64,000 nucleotides of DNA from Pedobacter rhodius (GTDB lineage Bacteria; Bacteroidota; Bacteroidia; Sphingobacteriales; Sphingobacteriaceae), in contig NZ_JAPWGL010000001.1 in the NCBI RefSeq assembly GCF_027213645.1, positions 930,001 to 994,000 of the forward strand, written 5' to 3'. Positions 43,903-54,238 of this stretch are shown piece after piece (the stretch's first letter is position 1; each line of letters opens with the position of its first letter). Position numbers and translations under genes: made by a program. The notes below the pieces were generated by a model. It ran no database searches and was not told where the DNA came from. It saw nothing but the letters and a program-made list of their open reading frames with translations.

Positions 43903-46236
43903 ATGACTGGAATTCAATTGAGAAACATTTTTCTTACTATTCTGCTGTTTTATAGCTATGCTGTATCTGCTCAGTTGAGCAGGAAGGATATAAGTGCCGA
44001 CAGTTTAAAGAAGAAAACTGAATTGCTTATTGATAAAAATAAAAAGGCAGTTGAAAAAAGTTTTTCAAAAGAAAACCTAAAGGCTCGTTTTGACGAAAAA
44101 GTAGGACAAACCATTGTAGGTAAACTATTTAAAAAAGATACCGCTCAAATTCAAAAACCTAATGTATCGCTTAAAGATTTTTCGGTAGAGAATTCTACGC
44201 AATACATTAAAACTGATGAACCAGGTACAGGACGAAATTTTATAAACAGAATAGGCTTTTCCGGTCAGTTGGAATTATTTAAATTTCCTGTTGATCTTGA
44301 ACTGGTTAATAATTTCAACCCGCTGAATAACTTTAACATTCAGGAAGGTAACCTGTTTAAATTTGACTTTGTTAAACCAGGATTTGAACAACTTTACCAA
44401 TCGAAAGTTGGTGCTTTCAAAAACCTAAAAGAAAGAAGATTTAACGGATTAAATCCTGAAATACTTTTAAAGCAACAGCTAAATAAACAATTGCAACTTC
44501 TTTTGAAAGGTAAGCTCGCCGATTATCCACGGCTGCAGGCATATATTAATAATCCTCAAGCCTTAAAGGAACTGCTTGCAATGGATGAGCAACAAATTAA
44601 GCTGAAGTTAAAAAACCTGCTTGATGACACACAGGAACAGCTAAAAAAAACGGTTACTTCGGCAAATAATACGGTAAGCGGAATGGTACAATCAGAACGT
44701 GACGGTGCTGTTTCGGAAATTACAAATTATGTAATGCGCATTAAATCTGAAATTAATGCAGCCGGTTTGGATACGGAAACAATAACCTTGCTGCAAAACT
44801 TTGCCGAAAATAAAATCGACAGGCAAATGCTTCAAAGTTTTTTCATCAGCCAATTGAGTAAGCAATCCAAACTTCAAGGGGCAAATCATTTTTATTCAAA
44901 AATTAAAGAATTTCAGGCCGGTAATTTCGGACACAAGCTTCCCGGAAGTTTTATGAATCGTGATTTACTTTTAAACGGTGTTAACGTTAGTTTGAAAACA
45001 GCCAGAGGACCGGTCACTTTAGGTGTTGCCTCTAATCAGGATATCGGCGCCCCAAAAGATTTCGACTTTACCAACAGTACTTATTCTTTTCCGAAACTAT
45101 ACAGCTTTGTGAGTGTACCCACCACAAATTTTTCGTTCGGTATGGGGAAAATTTCGTGGACAGGCGTATTTGATAAAGAATTCAGCAAATCTTCAGGGGC
45201 ATTTTCATCTGCGGTTCCTAAAAATAATATGGTTTTTACCCTATCTCAAAACCTTAATATCCAGCATCTGGGGAAACTGACCGTTGATATTTCGAAATCT
45301 GCTACACAACTTAAAAATTTGTCGCTGGTGAGTCCCGACCGTCTGATTATCGATCGCAATACAATGGGCAATTATTTCAGAGATGATTTTCTGGAAACCA
45401 TGTCGGTAGGGCTTAATCATCAGATAGATGCGGTTAAAACCGGCCTGAGCAGCAATGTCTACTTTAACTATTCGGGTATTGGTTTTCAAAACCCCGGACA
45501 ACAAGGACTGGCTAATATGAATATGCGTTTTGGCGGTACCATAAAACAAAACCTTTTTAAAAATAAGTTTACCATTTATCTGAAATCAGATATCAAGAAT
45601 ACACCTATCAGTGCGGAAACAAATGCGCATTGGCGGAATTTTAACGTTCAGGTTGATTCGAGGATAAGGTTCTCAAAATCTTATACCCTGAATTTTAAAT
45701 ATATTGAAAACGGTGTGAACAAAGTAGCTGAAACCAGCAGTGCAATGTACAGTTCACAAAAAATTCAGGCTGATTTTAACGGTAATTATAAAATTGGCGG
45801 CCATTACAGTTTTTCTCACCTCACTTTAGGAAAGCAAAAAATGAATAATCTCGGCAGTTTACAAAGTCCTGATTTCTTGATGCTTAATTATAGTCAGAGT
45901 TTGTTATTTAAGGATTTTTCTTTAAACGGTAACGCATTTTATAACCGCGAACTTGGCGGAACTGCTCTTTTAGGTAATATGCTCAATGCAGATGTTGCGC
46001 TTCAGTATTCATTGTTCCGGAACATTAGCCTGTCGAGTGGTTTAACTTATCTGAATAATGAACAAGTGGCAAAACAGGTGGGGCTTAAACAGAGCATCCA
46101 GCTTATGGTTAAAAAGCATTTTGATGTTAATGCCTACGTTGATTTGCGAAAAAATTTAATTAATCCATTGTATCCGGATTTATTTTCGACGGGCAGGGCA
46201 GAGTTTTCAATCCGATATTATTTAGATAAACAATGA
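43903..46236 (+). CDS. Predicted outer-membrane beta-barrel protein of the RHS cluster
   Basis: 777 aa, signal peptide ending AVSAQ. Residues about 20-300 are lysine-rich and helical with probable coiled coil (KKKTELLIDKNKKAVEKSF, LDDTQEQLKKTVTSANN). From about 360 on it alternates short polar and aromatic strands (LSLSSGLTYLNN, GRAEFSIRYYLDKQ) and ends with aromatic residues, as in outer-membrane barrels. No family recognised. Its stop overlaps the next start by four bases and it heads a run of secreted giants, so it may be an outer-membrane anchor or export partner for them. Confidence 0.75.
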   Translation: MTGIQLRNIFLTILLFYSYAVSAQLSRKDISADSLKKKTELLIDKNKKAVEKSFSKENLKARFDEKVGQTIVGKLFKKDTAQIQKPNVSLKDFSVENSTQYIKTDEPGTGRNFINRIGFSGQLELFKFPVDLELVNNFNPLNNFNIQEGNLFKFDFVKPGFEQLYQSKVGAFKNLKERRFNGLNPEILLKQQLNKQLQLLLKGKLADYPRLQAYINNPQALKELLAMDEQQIKLKLKNLLDDTQEQLKKTVTSANNTVSGMVQSERDGAVSEITNYVMRIKSEINAAGLDTETITLLQNFAENKIDRQMLQSFFISQLSKQSKLQGANHFYSKIKEFQAGNFGHKLPGSFMNRDLLLNGVNVSLKTARGPVTLGVASNQDIGAPKDFDFTNSTYSFPKLYSFVSVPTTNFSFGMGKISWTGVFDKEFSKSSGAFSSAVPKNNMVFTLSQNLNIQHLGKLTVDISKSATQLKNLSLVSPDRLIIDRNTMGNYFRDDFLETMSVGLNHQIDAVKTGLSSNVYFNYSGIGFQNPGQQGLANMNMRFGGTIKQNLFKNKFTIYLKSDIKNTPISAETNAHWRNFNVQVDSRIRFSKSYTLNFKYIENGVNKVAETSSAMYSSQKIQADFNGNYKIGGHYSFSHLTLGKQKMNNLGSLQSPDFLMLNYSQSLLFKDFSLNGNAFYNRELGGTALLGNMLNADVALQYSLFRNISLSSGLTYLNNEQVAKQVGLKQSIQLMVKKHFDVNAYVDLRKNLINPLYPDLFSTGRAEFSIRYYLDKQ

Positions 46237-47330
46237 GAATTTCAATATACATCCTGATGCTGCTGTTGCTGTGTAACTTTCAGAAAGTTATCGGGCAGGT
46301 TAACGTAAATTTTATTCCTGAAGTGTATGGAACAAGCATTAACGGATTGATGAATGTTACCATATTTTCAACATTACCACGCAATGATGTTAAACTGAAT
46401 ATCAATGTATCTGAATCAAAAGCAGGTAAGGTATTAACCATACAAACCGGTGTGTTTTCATTGATTCAGGGCACCAACCGGATTCCAGTTAATGTGGTAA
46501 GAAATGCCAGGATACTTTTAACTACCAATAAGATTGCTGATTATTTAAGGCGTAATGCTATCTTTCCGCAAGGGTTTTACGATTACGATTTCGAAATAAT
46601 TGCAGCTTCATCAAGCGGGGAAATTATAACAGATCAAACTTTCAGTCATGATATCGTGCCTCCGGCTCCCCTGGATTTAATAGAGCCTTTTGATCATGAT
46701 GAGATTTGTGAAAAAAGGCCTTTACTTACCTGGCAGCCTTCTATGCCGGCTGTAGCCGGAATGCTTTATGAATTGCAGCTTTCGGAGATTAAGGAAAATC
46801 AAAATGCAGTGGAAGCCTTAAATTATAATTTACCTATCGTTAACCAAAGAGGAATCGTTGCCAACATCCTCGTTTATCCGACAGTTTCAAAAGAGCTAAT
46901 CCCTGGTAAAAAGTATGCCTGGCAGGTAACTGCTTATAAAGATCAAACGGTAATTAACCGTTCCGAAATCTGGCAGTTTACCGTCAATTGTAAAGATTCT
47001 ATCGCAAATGTTGTGGAGAGCGAATATGGCTACAGGAGCATTGAAGATTTAAATAAAGGCAATTATTACGTTGCCGAGGGCTATGTTAAGTTCGCTGTGG
47101 TAAATTCTTACCAGGAGCAGAAATTAAAATACGAAATTACCTGTATTACTGATGTTAAATCAAAAGTACGCTCGTTGCCACGGGTTACTTTAAAGCGTGG
47201 ACAGAACAAAATCAGACTTGACATCAGCAGGAATAGCTCCTTCAAAGATGGTTATTCCTATATCATGAGCGCCCATATGCCAAATGGTACAGTTAAAAGT
47301 TTAAGGTTTATTTATAAAGATTTAGAATGA
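46233..47330 (+). CDS. Secreted Fn3-like protein of the RHS cluster
   Basis: 365 aa with a signal peptide (MRISIYILMLLLLCNFQKVIGQ). The N-terminal part is beta-rich. Residues about 140-250 look like a fibronectin type III or Ig-like domain (RPLLTWQPSMPAVAGMLYEL ... KYAWQVTAYKDQTVINRSEIWQFTV). The C-terminus has another beta module. It overlaps the genes on both sides by four bases, so the block is translationally coupled. Family not recognised; an extracellular adaptor is plausible. Confidence 0.7.
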   Translation: MRISIYILMLLLLCNFQKVIGQVNVNFIPEVYGTSINGLMNVTIFSTLPRNDVKLNINVSESKAGKVLTIQTGVFSLIQGTNRIPVNVVRNARILLTTNKIADYLRRNAIFPQGFYDYDFEIIAASSSGEIITDQTFSHDIVPPAPLDLIEPFDHDEICEKRPLLTWQPSMPAVAGMLYELQLSEIKENQNAVEALNYNLPIVNQRGIVANILVYPTVSKELIPGKKYAWQVTAYKDQTVINRSEIWQFTVNCKDSIANVVESEYGYRSIEDLNKGNYYVAEGYVKFAVVNSYQEQKLKYEITCITDVKSKVRSLPRVTLKRGQNKIRLDISRNSSFKDGYSYIMSAHMPNGTVKSLRFIYKDLE

Positions 47331-47743
47331 TGAGGAATTGTGTTTTTCTGATACTCCTACTTACGGTATGCAGTTGCAAACGAGCGCAGAAGACTTTACT
47401 GAAAGATGCTGATTTAACCATACAATGTATTCGAAAAGTTGATGCGGATGTGCCTGAACAGCTGAATTTTATGGTCAGGCTTTTTCCTGAAAAAGATAAA
47501 CTTGCTGACAAAAAGGATCTGGGTGTTGACATGCAACTCCATATGGACAGCTGTTTTTATACGATACAAGATGGCGCAAAAAACTATCCGCTCCAGGTGA
47601 TACCGGTTGCAAACGGTGTTAAAAATTGCTTTGAATACCTGCTGGTTTTCGATAACCCGGCAGGCGGCACGGAAAAGTACCGGACTTTGACCTACCACGA
47701 CAAATTTATTAATAAAAAAACCTATCAATTGAATTTTGAGTAA
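47327..47743 (+). CDS. Small lipoprotein of the RHS cluster
   Basis: 138 aa. MRNCVFLILLLTVCSC is a lipoprotein signal with the last Cys as probable lipid site. The body is about 120 residues of predicted beta structure with three further Cys (IQCIRK, DSCFYT, KNCFEY). No family recognised. It overlaps the Fn3-like gene by four bases and ends one base before the start of the giant gene. It may be the pilotin-like or chaperone partner of the giant. Confidence 0.7.
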   Translation: MMRNCVFLILLLTVCSCKRAQKTLLKDADLTIQCIRKVDADVPEQLNFMVRLFPEKDKLADKKDLGVDMQLHMDSCFYTIQDGAKNYPLQVIPVANGVKNCFEYLLVFDNPAGGTEKYRTLTYHDKFINKKTYQLNFE

Positions 47744-47744
47744 T

Positions 47745-50700
47745 ATGAATAAGCTTTTTACAAGGACAAAAACCAGGCGAATTGCGACATTATTACTCCT
47801 GACCTGGGGTTTTAATCTTTTTCTGCCCCTGGGTACTTTTGCATTAACCTCAGGCCCTTCCCAGCCTGAGGCGCAGTCTTTTCAGCCTGCGGGTGTATCG
47901 GACATGGTTGATATTTTTAGTGGTGATTTTAAGTATAACATTCCCTTAATGGATGTAGATGGCTATCCGATTAACCTGAATTACCAGTCGGGTGTGGGTA
48001 TGGATGATGAGGCGAGCTGGGTAGGCTTAGGCTGGAACCTGAATGTTGGTGGAATTAACAGGCAATTAAGAGGTATGCCCGATGATTTTGCCGGTGATGA
48101 AATTGAAACCGAACATTATGTCAAGCCTAAAGTAACGGTAGGTGGAAAAATAAACGCAAAAGCAGAAATTGGTGGTCGGTTTACCGGATCAGGCTCTCTT
48201 ACATTTGGTATTTTCAGCGATAATTATACCGGTATAGGTGCGGAAATAGGTGCGAATGCAGGCATGTCATTTTCTCTGGTTAATGATAATATGCTTACCG
48301 CTGGTATGGGGATTGGTGTAAATTCTAATACTGCGAGCGGGGTTGATGTTAGTCCAAATGTATCACTATCCTTATCAGAAAATAGCAAGGGAAAGGCTAC
48401 ATCACTTGCTGGTCTTAGCGCTTCTTTAGGCTATAATAGCCGGTCGGGGCTTAAAACCCTTAATTTTGGCGCAAGTTATAAAAATTATAATATTTCTGCA
48501 CCAATCGTATCTTTCAATACGGAACCCGTTATGCCTAAGGTTCAGATTCCTTATAAAACAAACTATGAATCTTTTAGTTTCAACGCTGGCGTAGCCGCTT
48601 ATGGATTTTATTTTAGCGGTGGCGGTACAGGCTATAAAACGGTTCGTTCCGTTAAAAATCCTTTAATGAAAAATCCGGGCTATGGTTTTTTATACGCCGA
48701 ACTTGGTAAAAATAAGCCCGATGCGGTAATGGATTTTATCCGGGAAAAGGAAAATCCGGTGATTCCCGAACTACCTAACCTGGCTATACCGGTACATACG
48801 CCGGATATTTTCACCTACAACAGCCAGAATGGATCAGGACAATTCAGGTTGTACAGGGGCGGAACCGGTAGTTTTTTTGATAATGAAACTTCAGATGAAA
48901 ATGGTGTGCTAACTGCTGGATACGACGTAGGCTTTGGTAAGTATTTCCACTCAGGTGTCACTTTTTTCAAGCAAACCACTAAAAGTATTGGGAGGAAGTG
49001 GACAGCCAATAACGGTTACCTTCAAAACGGCGATTTCCAGAACGAGGATTTATCAAATCCGCGCCGGCAGCATGTATTTTTCCGTAAGGCAGATGAAAAA
49101 AATATTGAAGATGCCAGCCTATCCAATAAGTTATTATCCAATTCTTTACTTCGGATATCAACTTCGGGAAAGACGGCAAATACCGCTTTTTTAAATCAGA
49201 CCAGTGTATCCAGTAATATCAGCCCCATTTATGATAAAATAGAAAAAAATACCAGGCAGGTACAAACCACTGCCATTTCCTATTTAACTGCAGGTGAAGC
49301 CAGCCTGGGTGGCTTAGATAAAACTATAAAAACCTATCCTTTTAACCAGGAGGGTAGTTTTAAGCCAGCTGCAGGACATTCGCTTGGTTACCAGGCAGGC
49401 GAATCAAGGGTTAGTGATAAAAGAAAGAAACACCACATTTCTGAAATTACGGTCAATAATGAGAATGGACAGCGCAGTGTGTATGGCATGCCGGTTTACA
49501 ATTTGAAACATGAAGAATATTCTTTTGCGGTAGGCAGCGGCTATCAAAGCCAGGATGGTTTGGTGTCGATGGGTACAGGTGGTATTGTAAAATATAAAGG
49601 AATTGATCATTATTATCACAAAGAGAGCCAGTCGCCATATGCTTATAGTTACTTACTTACCGGCCTGCTCTCGCCGGATTATGTAGACAAAACCGGGGAT
49701 GGAATTTCAGCTGATGATAATGGAACAGCCATTAAATTTAATTATTCTAAAATCTCTGACTATCACTGGCGTACACCATACCAGCAAAAATTTAATGGCG
49801 AGGTAAAAAATACAGCTGCTCTAAACCGGGCAATGCTTGCCGACCCAGATGATGATAAAGCTTCGATTATTTTTGGTAAAAAAGAGATCTGTTATGTACA
49901 TACTATAGAATCTAAAACCAAAATTGCTTATTTTATTACGACCGACAGAAGAGATGCGCTTGGTGTTAGGGATTTGAAAGGCACACCAGATACGGATAAC
50001 CGTCAGAAATGCCTTAAAGAGATACGCTTATATTCAAAAGCCGATACTATTAAACCCATTAAGGTGGTTAAGTTCAATTATTCTTATGAGCTCTGCCCAA
50101 ATGTACCAAATGGTATGGATGCAGGCCAGGGTAAACTTACTTTAACCAGTGTATGGTTCGAATACGGCCTCACCCATAAAGGCGCCAATCATCCTTATGT
50201 TTTTAATTATAATGCCGCGCAAACAAATACGAATATCGCTTACGCCAATATGATGACTGACCGTTGGGGAAGCTATAAAACGGCAGCCGGTAATCCGGGT
50301 AATTTAACGAACGAGGAATACCCTTATAGTGAACAAAATAAAACCATTGCAGATGCAAATGCGGGTGCCTGGTTGCTTCAATCGATAACGCTTCCATCCG
50401 GCGGAAAAATAGAAGTAAATTATGAGGCCGACGATTACGCCTATGTGCAGGATAAGAGCGCAATGGAAATGGTTCATTTTGATATGGTGGGCAGCAATAA
50501 CCTGGTGGGTACATCGACCATACGTGTCAAGATTAATGAATTGCCAGCAGCGGGTGAAGATGTAACAAGATGGTTTAAAAGGAATTACCTCAATGAATCT
50601 GATTATTTATATACCAAATCGTATGTTAAAGTCAGTACGTCGAATGCGCCAAGTGGTGGAAAAGACCATGATTTTGTACCGGTATATTGCAAAGTAAATA

Positions 50701-53700
50701 GTGTACAGATAAGAAATGATTCTGCCCTGGTTAAATTTGAAACGGTTAATGAAGCTAACGTTATTACTAACCCGATACGTTCAGCAGCCTGGCAACGCAT
50801 TAAAAATGAATACCCGCGTTATGCTTATCCGGGCTTTCAAAACCGCATTGGTGATAATACCGGAGGTAGTGTAAGAACTGTAGTTTCAGCCATTGTAAGT
50901 GCAGCCGGTAACCTGGCCGAGCTGAAACAAAACTTCTACCAGAAAGCCAATAAAAGGGGGTATGCTAGTGAAATTGATTTGAGTAAGAGCTTTGCAAAAA
51001 TTACCAAACGCACTGGCTTTAAAATTGGTGGTGGCACCCGGGTAAAAAAAATATCCATTAATGATAACTGGCATGGCTTTACCGGGAATGATGTTCCTGA
51101 TGGTACGTATGGGCAAAGTTATGATTACACAACGCTTGTTGATGGCAAAAAGATCAGTAGCGGGGTGGCCACTTACGAACCCTCAGTAGGTAATGATGAG
51201 AACCCCCTTAAGCAACCTGTTCCTTATATACAGCGCATTAAAGGGGCTATAAACAATTATTTTGAACTGGAGGCGCCTTTTGCCGAATCATTTTACCCGG
51301 CACCGAGCGTTGGTTATAGTAAGGTAACGGTAAGGGATTTGCAAGCAGACGGAGGCGTTACCGAATTCCCTAAAACAGGCTTTGTGACCAATGAGTTTTA
51401 TACGGCAAAAGATTTTCCGGTAAGGGTAAGGGTTTCGGATATGAACCGATATAACCCGAAGCCATCTAACCAATATTCTTTAATACGTACACAAACTGTT
51501 GAAGAAATGGTGCTTTCGCAAGGTTACAGCATTGAGCTTAATGACATGCACGGTAAGCCAAAGGCGAACCGCATTTTTAATCAATCGGGCGCCGAAATTT
51601 CTTCAACCGAATATAAATACCAGGTTGAGAAGCCTGATGCAACCGAACTCAAACTGAATAACCTGGTGCAGGTTGTTGATGTTTCAGGAGCGGTGAGTCC
51701 AAAAGTTGTCGGCCGGGATATCGAATTTTTTACCGATTTCAGGGAACAGGAAACAACCAATCTCGGAACGACAGTTAACTTTGGGCTTGATGTAATTTCA
51801 ATTGGTTTTATTCCTATTCCAATCCCGCATCTTCCTTCTGGCAATAATAACGAATATAAGTTATTCCGATCGGCTTGTGCCATGAAGGTAACCACAACCA
51901 CCGGAATCCTGTCAAAAGTGATTAAGCGGGAAAACGGTTCTACAATAGAAGTAGAAAATATTGCGTACGATGGTTTAACCGGGGAAGCCTTAATTACCCG
52001 GACCCAGAATGAGTTTAACCAGGATTATTATACCGTAAATATTCCTGCTTACTGGGCTTACCGTAAAATGGGCGGCGCCTATCAAAATGAGGGGGCAATC
52101 CTTCGAAACGTAAACCTGAATAGTTTTTATGAAGTAAATGAAAGCTACTGGACACTGCTTACCCAGGGCGATGAACTGGTTAACCTCGGTACCGGATTGC
52201 GGTACTGGGTTGTAGATAACCGCCAGGAAATTGATGGGCAAACCGGAATTGAAAGTGGTAAGATTTTGATTGATATACATGGTAGCCGGCTTTCATCGAT
52301 TACCGGAGCAGCTATTAACCACCAGTTTAAGCTCATCCGTTCAGGTTATCGTAACCAGTTAACAGCCGGTATACAAAGCATTACCTGTATGAACAACCCG
52401 ATACGAAGCGGAAAGCTTTCGCTTGCTGATGCGGTTGCATTGGGTAACCTGAAAGTGATATCGGCCTCGTCTACCACCTATGGCGATGAATGGCCGGTAG
52501 ATGGTACAGGCCAGAATAGCAGTGTTGTGGAAAATACATCAAGAGTATTCACTTTCAAAAACGGACCTTCAAACGCAGCTTACGGCGCTTTACAAACAAG
52601 ATTATATAATTTTTGTGAAGGCGAAATATCTTCAGATTACTGTGGTGAACCTTACTACTATTTTAACAATCCGGTACTGAATACCCGGCTAAACCAGGTT
52701 GGTGTGTGGCTGAATGAACCTAATGTAAATAACATTGGAGAGCCTATTGGTTTCAAAGCCAGTTTTACCGTGCCGGAGTCTAAAATATATTATTTCGGCT
52801 ATGCAGGCGATGATTTTTTTAACATGAAAGTTGATGGGGTTTCTGTAGATGTTGAAAATCATTTATATTATTGGCAATTACATCCGGTTTACCTTACTGC
52901 AGGAACGCATGAAGTAGAGATAGGTGGCTATAACAACATATTGGATGACAATTCGGATACCAATAACCCGGCGAGTATCGCACTGGAAATTTACAACAAT
53001 AGCCTGGAGAGCCTGGTGCATGTGAACAGTGCAGCAAATTTACAAATACTTTTTTCTACGAGAACCGCTATCCTAAATCCGGAATTACAGAGTTTCCGCA
53101 CAATAAATGGCATTAAAACCTGGCGTTTCGGTAATGAAAATTTCTTTAACCCTTTTGTAAATGGTTTTAAAGGCAACTGGCGGGTCGCCTCGCAAAATGT
53201 TTACCAGGAAAACCGGCAGTACGATAATATTTTTGCCGCCGGTAAAAAAGGTATCAATGTTTCCAATTCAGGGTTTTTAAAAACCTTCATGTCTTATTAC
53301 ATTAAAAAAAGCAGTACGGAATGGGGTGTAAACCTGCAATCTTCAACCTGGATTGCAACCAACCGGGTTACGCAATACGATAAGTATGGACAGGAGGCTG
53401 AAAATAAGGATGCGCTTGACCGATATAGTGCGGCTTCATTTGATTTTGCCGGGCAAATGCCTGCTGCTGTGGCATCTAATGCCATGCGACGTGAAATTTA
53501 TGCGAACAGTTTTGAAGATGTACTGAGGATGAACAGTGTTCCGGATACGAATGCCACTAAAGAATTTACGCTGGCTAACGGCAGTCCGCTTATCTCTGCC
53601 CGAACAAGAATAGTGTCGCACAGTGGTAATTATGCTTTATTAATTCCTTCAACAGGCATTAAAATTCAAACCATTAAACACACGCAGCAACAGCAAACCA

Positions 53701-54236
53701 GTACATACCTGGGCAGAAGCAATAAAAATGAATTTACCCTGCTGCCCGGCACCGGTTTGTACCCGCGTGGCTTTGAGCCTAAAACCGGGGGCAAGTATAT
53801 TCTGAGTGTATGGATAAAAGATAATCAGCCGCTGAACCGGAATGTAAATATTAACGCTTCATCTGCAGGGAATGCAATTTCTTTAACCTGTAAAGCAGTT
53901 GTAGAAGGCTGGAAATTACTGGAAGGAACGATAAACATTCCTGGTGGAGTGGCCGGCAGCTATTCACTGAATATCAGTCCTTCTATCGGAAGTAATATAT
54001 ACCTGGATGATATCCGCATACACCCATATGATGCGCACATGAAATCCTATGCATATGATGAACGAAATTACAGGTTAATGGCCGAACTGGATGAAAATGC
54101 ATTTGCTACTTTTTATGAATATGATGATGAAGGTTCGCTGGTGCGGGTAAAGAAAGAAACAGAAAGAGGCATTGTGACCATAAAAGAGAACCGTTCTTCT
54201 TACCGTAAAGGTGTAAATACAACTACAAGTTTATAA
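47745..54236 (+). CDS. Giant secreted SpvB/RHS-type protein with PA14-like domain
   Basis: 2163 aa from ATG 47745; a TTG nine bases earlier is less likely. After a signal helix (RRIATLLLLTWGFNLFLPLG) comes FQPAGVSDMVDIFSGDFKY, then SGVGMDDEASWVGLGWNLN, a block found at the start of large Bacteroidota RHS-related proteins. Residues about 1665-1735 (FTVPESKIYYFGYAGDDFFN, LTAGTHEVEIGGY) resemble a PA14 domain; about 2005-2095 (KYILSVWIKDN ... NIYLDDIRIHP) resemble a carbohydrate-binding jelly roll; the last ~60 residues hold YD-type repeats (YAYDERNYRLMAELDENAFA, TFYEYDDEGS). Probably exported to the cell surface. No T9SS C-terminal domain seen. Confidence 0.85.
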   Translation: MNKLFTRTKTRRIATLLLLTWGFNLFLPLGTFALTSGPSQPEAQSFQPAGVSDMVDIFSGDFKYNIPLMDVDGYPINLNYQSGVGMDDEASWVGLGWNLNVGGINRQLRGMPDDFAGDEIETEHYVKPKVTVGGKINAKAEIGGRFTGSGSLTFGIFSDNYTGIGAEIGANAGMSFSLVNDNMLTAGMGIGVNSNTASGVDVSPNVSLSLSENSKGKATSLAGLSASLGYNSRSGLKTLNFGASYKNYNISAPIVSFNTEPVMPKVQIPYKTNYESFSFNAGVAAYGFYFSGGGTGYKTVRSVKNPLMKNPGYGFLYAELGKNKPDAVMDFIREKENPVIPELPNLAIPVHTPDIFTYNSQNGSGQFRLYRGGTGSFFDNETSDENGVLTAGYDVGFGKYFHSGVTFFKQTTKSIGRKWTANNGYLQNGDFQNEDLSNPRRQHVFFRKADEKNIEDASLSNKLLSNSLLRISTSGKTANTAFLNQTSVSSNISPIYDKIEKNTRQVQTTAISYLTAGEASLGGLDKTIKTYPFNQEGSFKPAAGHSLGYQAGESRVSDKRKKHHISEITVNNENGQRSVYGMPVYNLKHEEYSFAVGSGYQSQDGLVSMGTGGIVKYKGIDHYYHKESQSPYAYSYLLTGLLSPDYVDKTGDGISADDNGTAIKFNYSKISDYHWRTPYQQKFNGEVKNTAALNRAMLADPDDDKASIIFGKKEICYVHTIESKTKIAYFITTDRRDALGVRDLKGTPDTDNRQKCLKEIRLYSKADTIKPIKVVKFNYSYELCPNVPNGMDAGQGKLTLTSVWFEYGLTHKGANHPYVFNYNAAQTNTNIAYANMMTDRWGSYKTAAGNPGNLTNEEYPYSEQNKTIADANAGAWLLQSITLPSGGKIEVNYEADDYAYVQDKSAMEMVHFDMVGSNNLVGTSTIRVKINELPAAGEDVTRWFKRNYLNESDYLYTKSYVKVSTSNAPSGGKDHDFVPVYCKVNSVQIRNDSALVKFETVNEANVITNPIRSAAWQRIKNEYPRYAYPGFQNRIGDNTGGSVRTVVSAIVSAAGNLAELKQNFYQKANKRGYASEIDLSKSFAKITKRTGFKIGGGTRVKKISINDNWHGFTGNDVPDGTYGQSYDYTTLVDGKKISSGVATYEPSVGNDENPLKQPVPYIQRIKGAINNYFELEAPFAESFYPAPSVGYSKVTVRDLQADGGVTEFPKTGFVTNEFYTAKDFPVRVRVSDMNRYNPKPSNQYSLIRTQTVEEMVLSQGYSIELNDMHGKPKANRIFNQSGAEISSTEYKYQVEKPDATELKLNNLVQVVDVSGAVSPKVVGRDIEFFTDFREQETTNLGTTVNFGLDVISIGFIPIPIPHLPSGNNNEYKLFRSACAMKVTTTTGILSKVIKRENGSTIEVENIAYDGLTGEALITRTQNEFNQDYYTVNIPAYWAYRKMGGAYQNEGAILRNVNLNSFYEVNESYWTLLTQGDELVNLGTGLRYWVVDNRQEIDGQTGIESGKILIDIHGSRLSSITGAAINHQFKLIRSGYRNQLTAGIQSITCMNNPIRSGKLSLADAVALGNLKVISASSTTYGDEWPVDGTGQNSSVVENTSRVFTFKNGPSNAAYGALQTRLYNFCEGEISSDYCGEPYYYFNNPVLNTRLNQVGVWLNEPNVNNIGEPIGFKASFTVPESKIYYFGYAGDDFFNMKVDGVSVDVENHLYYWQLHPVYLTAGTHEVEIGGYNNILDDNSDTNNPASIALEIYNNSLESLVHVNSAANLQILFSTRTAILNPELQSFRTINGIKTWRFGNENFFNPFVNGFKGNWRVASQNVYQENRQYDNIFAAGKKGINVSNSGFLKTFMSYYIKKSSTEWGVNLQSSTWIATNRVTQYDKYGQEAENKDALDRYSAASFDFAGQMPAAVASNAMRREIYANSFEDVLRMNSVPDTNATKEFTLANGSPLISARTRIVSHSGNYALLIPSTGIKIQTIKHTQQQQTSTYLGRSNKNEFTLLPGTGLYPRGFEPKTGGKYILSVWIKDNQPLNRNVNINASSAGNAISLTCKAVVEGWKLLEGTINIPGGVAGSYSLNISPSIGSNIYLDDIRIHPYDAHMKSYAYDERNYRLMAELDENAFATFYEYDDEGSLVRVKKETERGIVTIKENRSSYRKGVNTTTSL

Positions 54237-54238
54237 AG

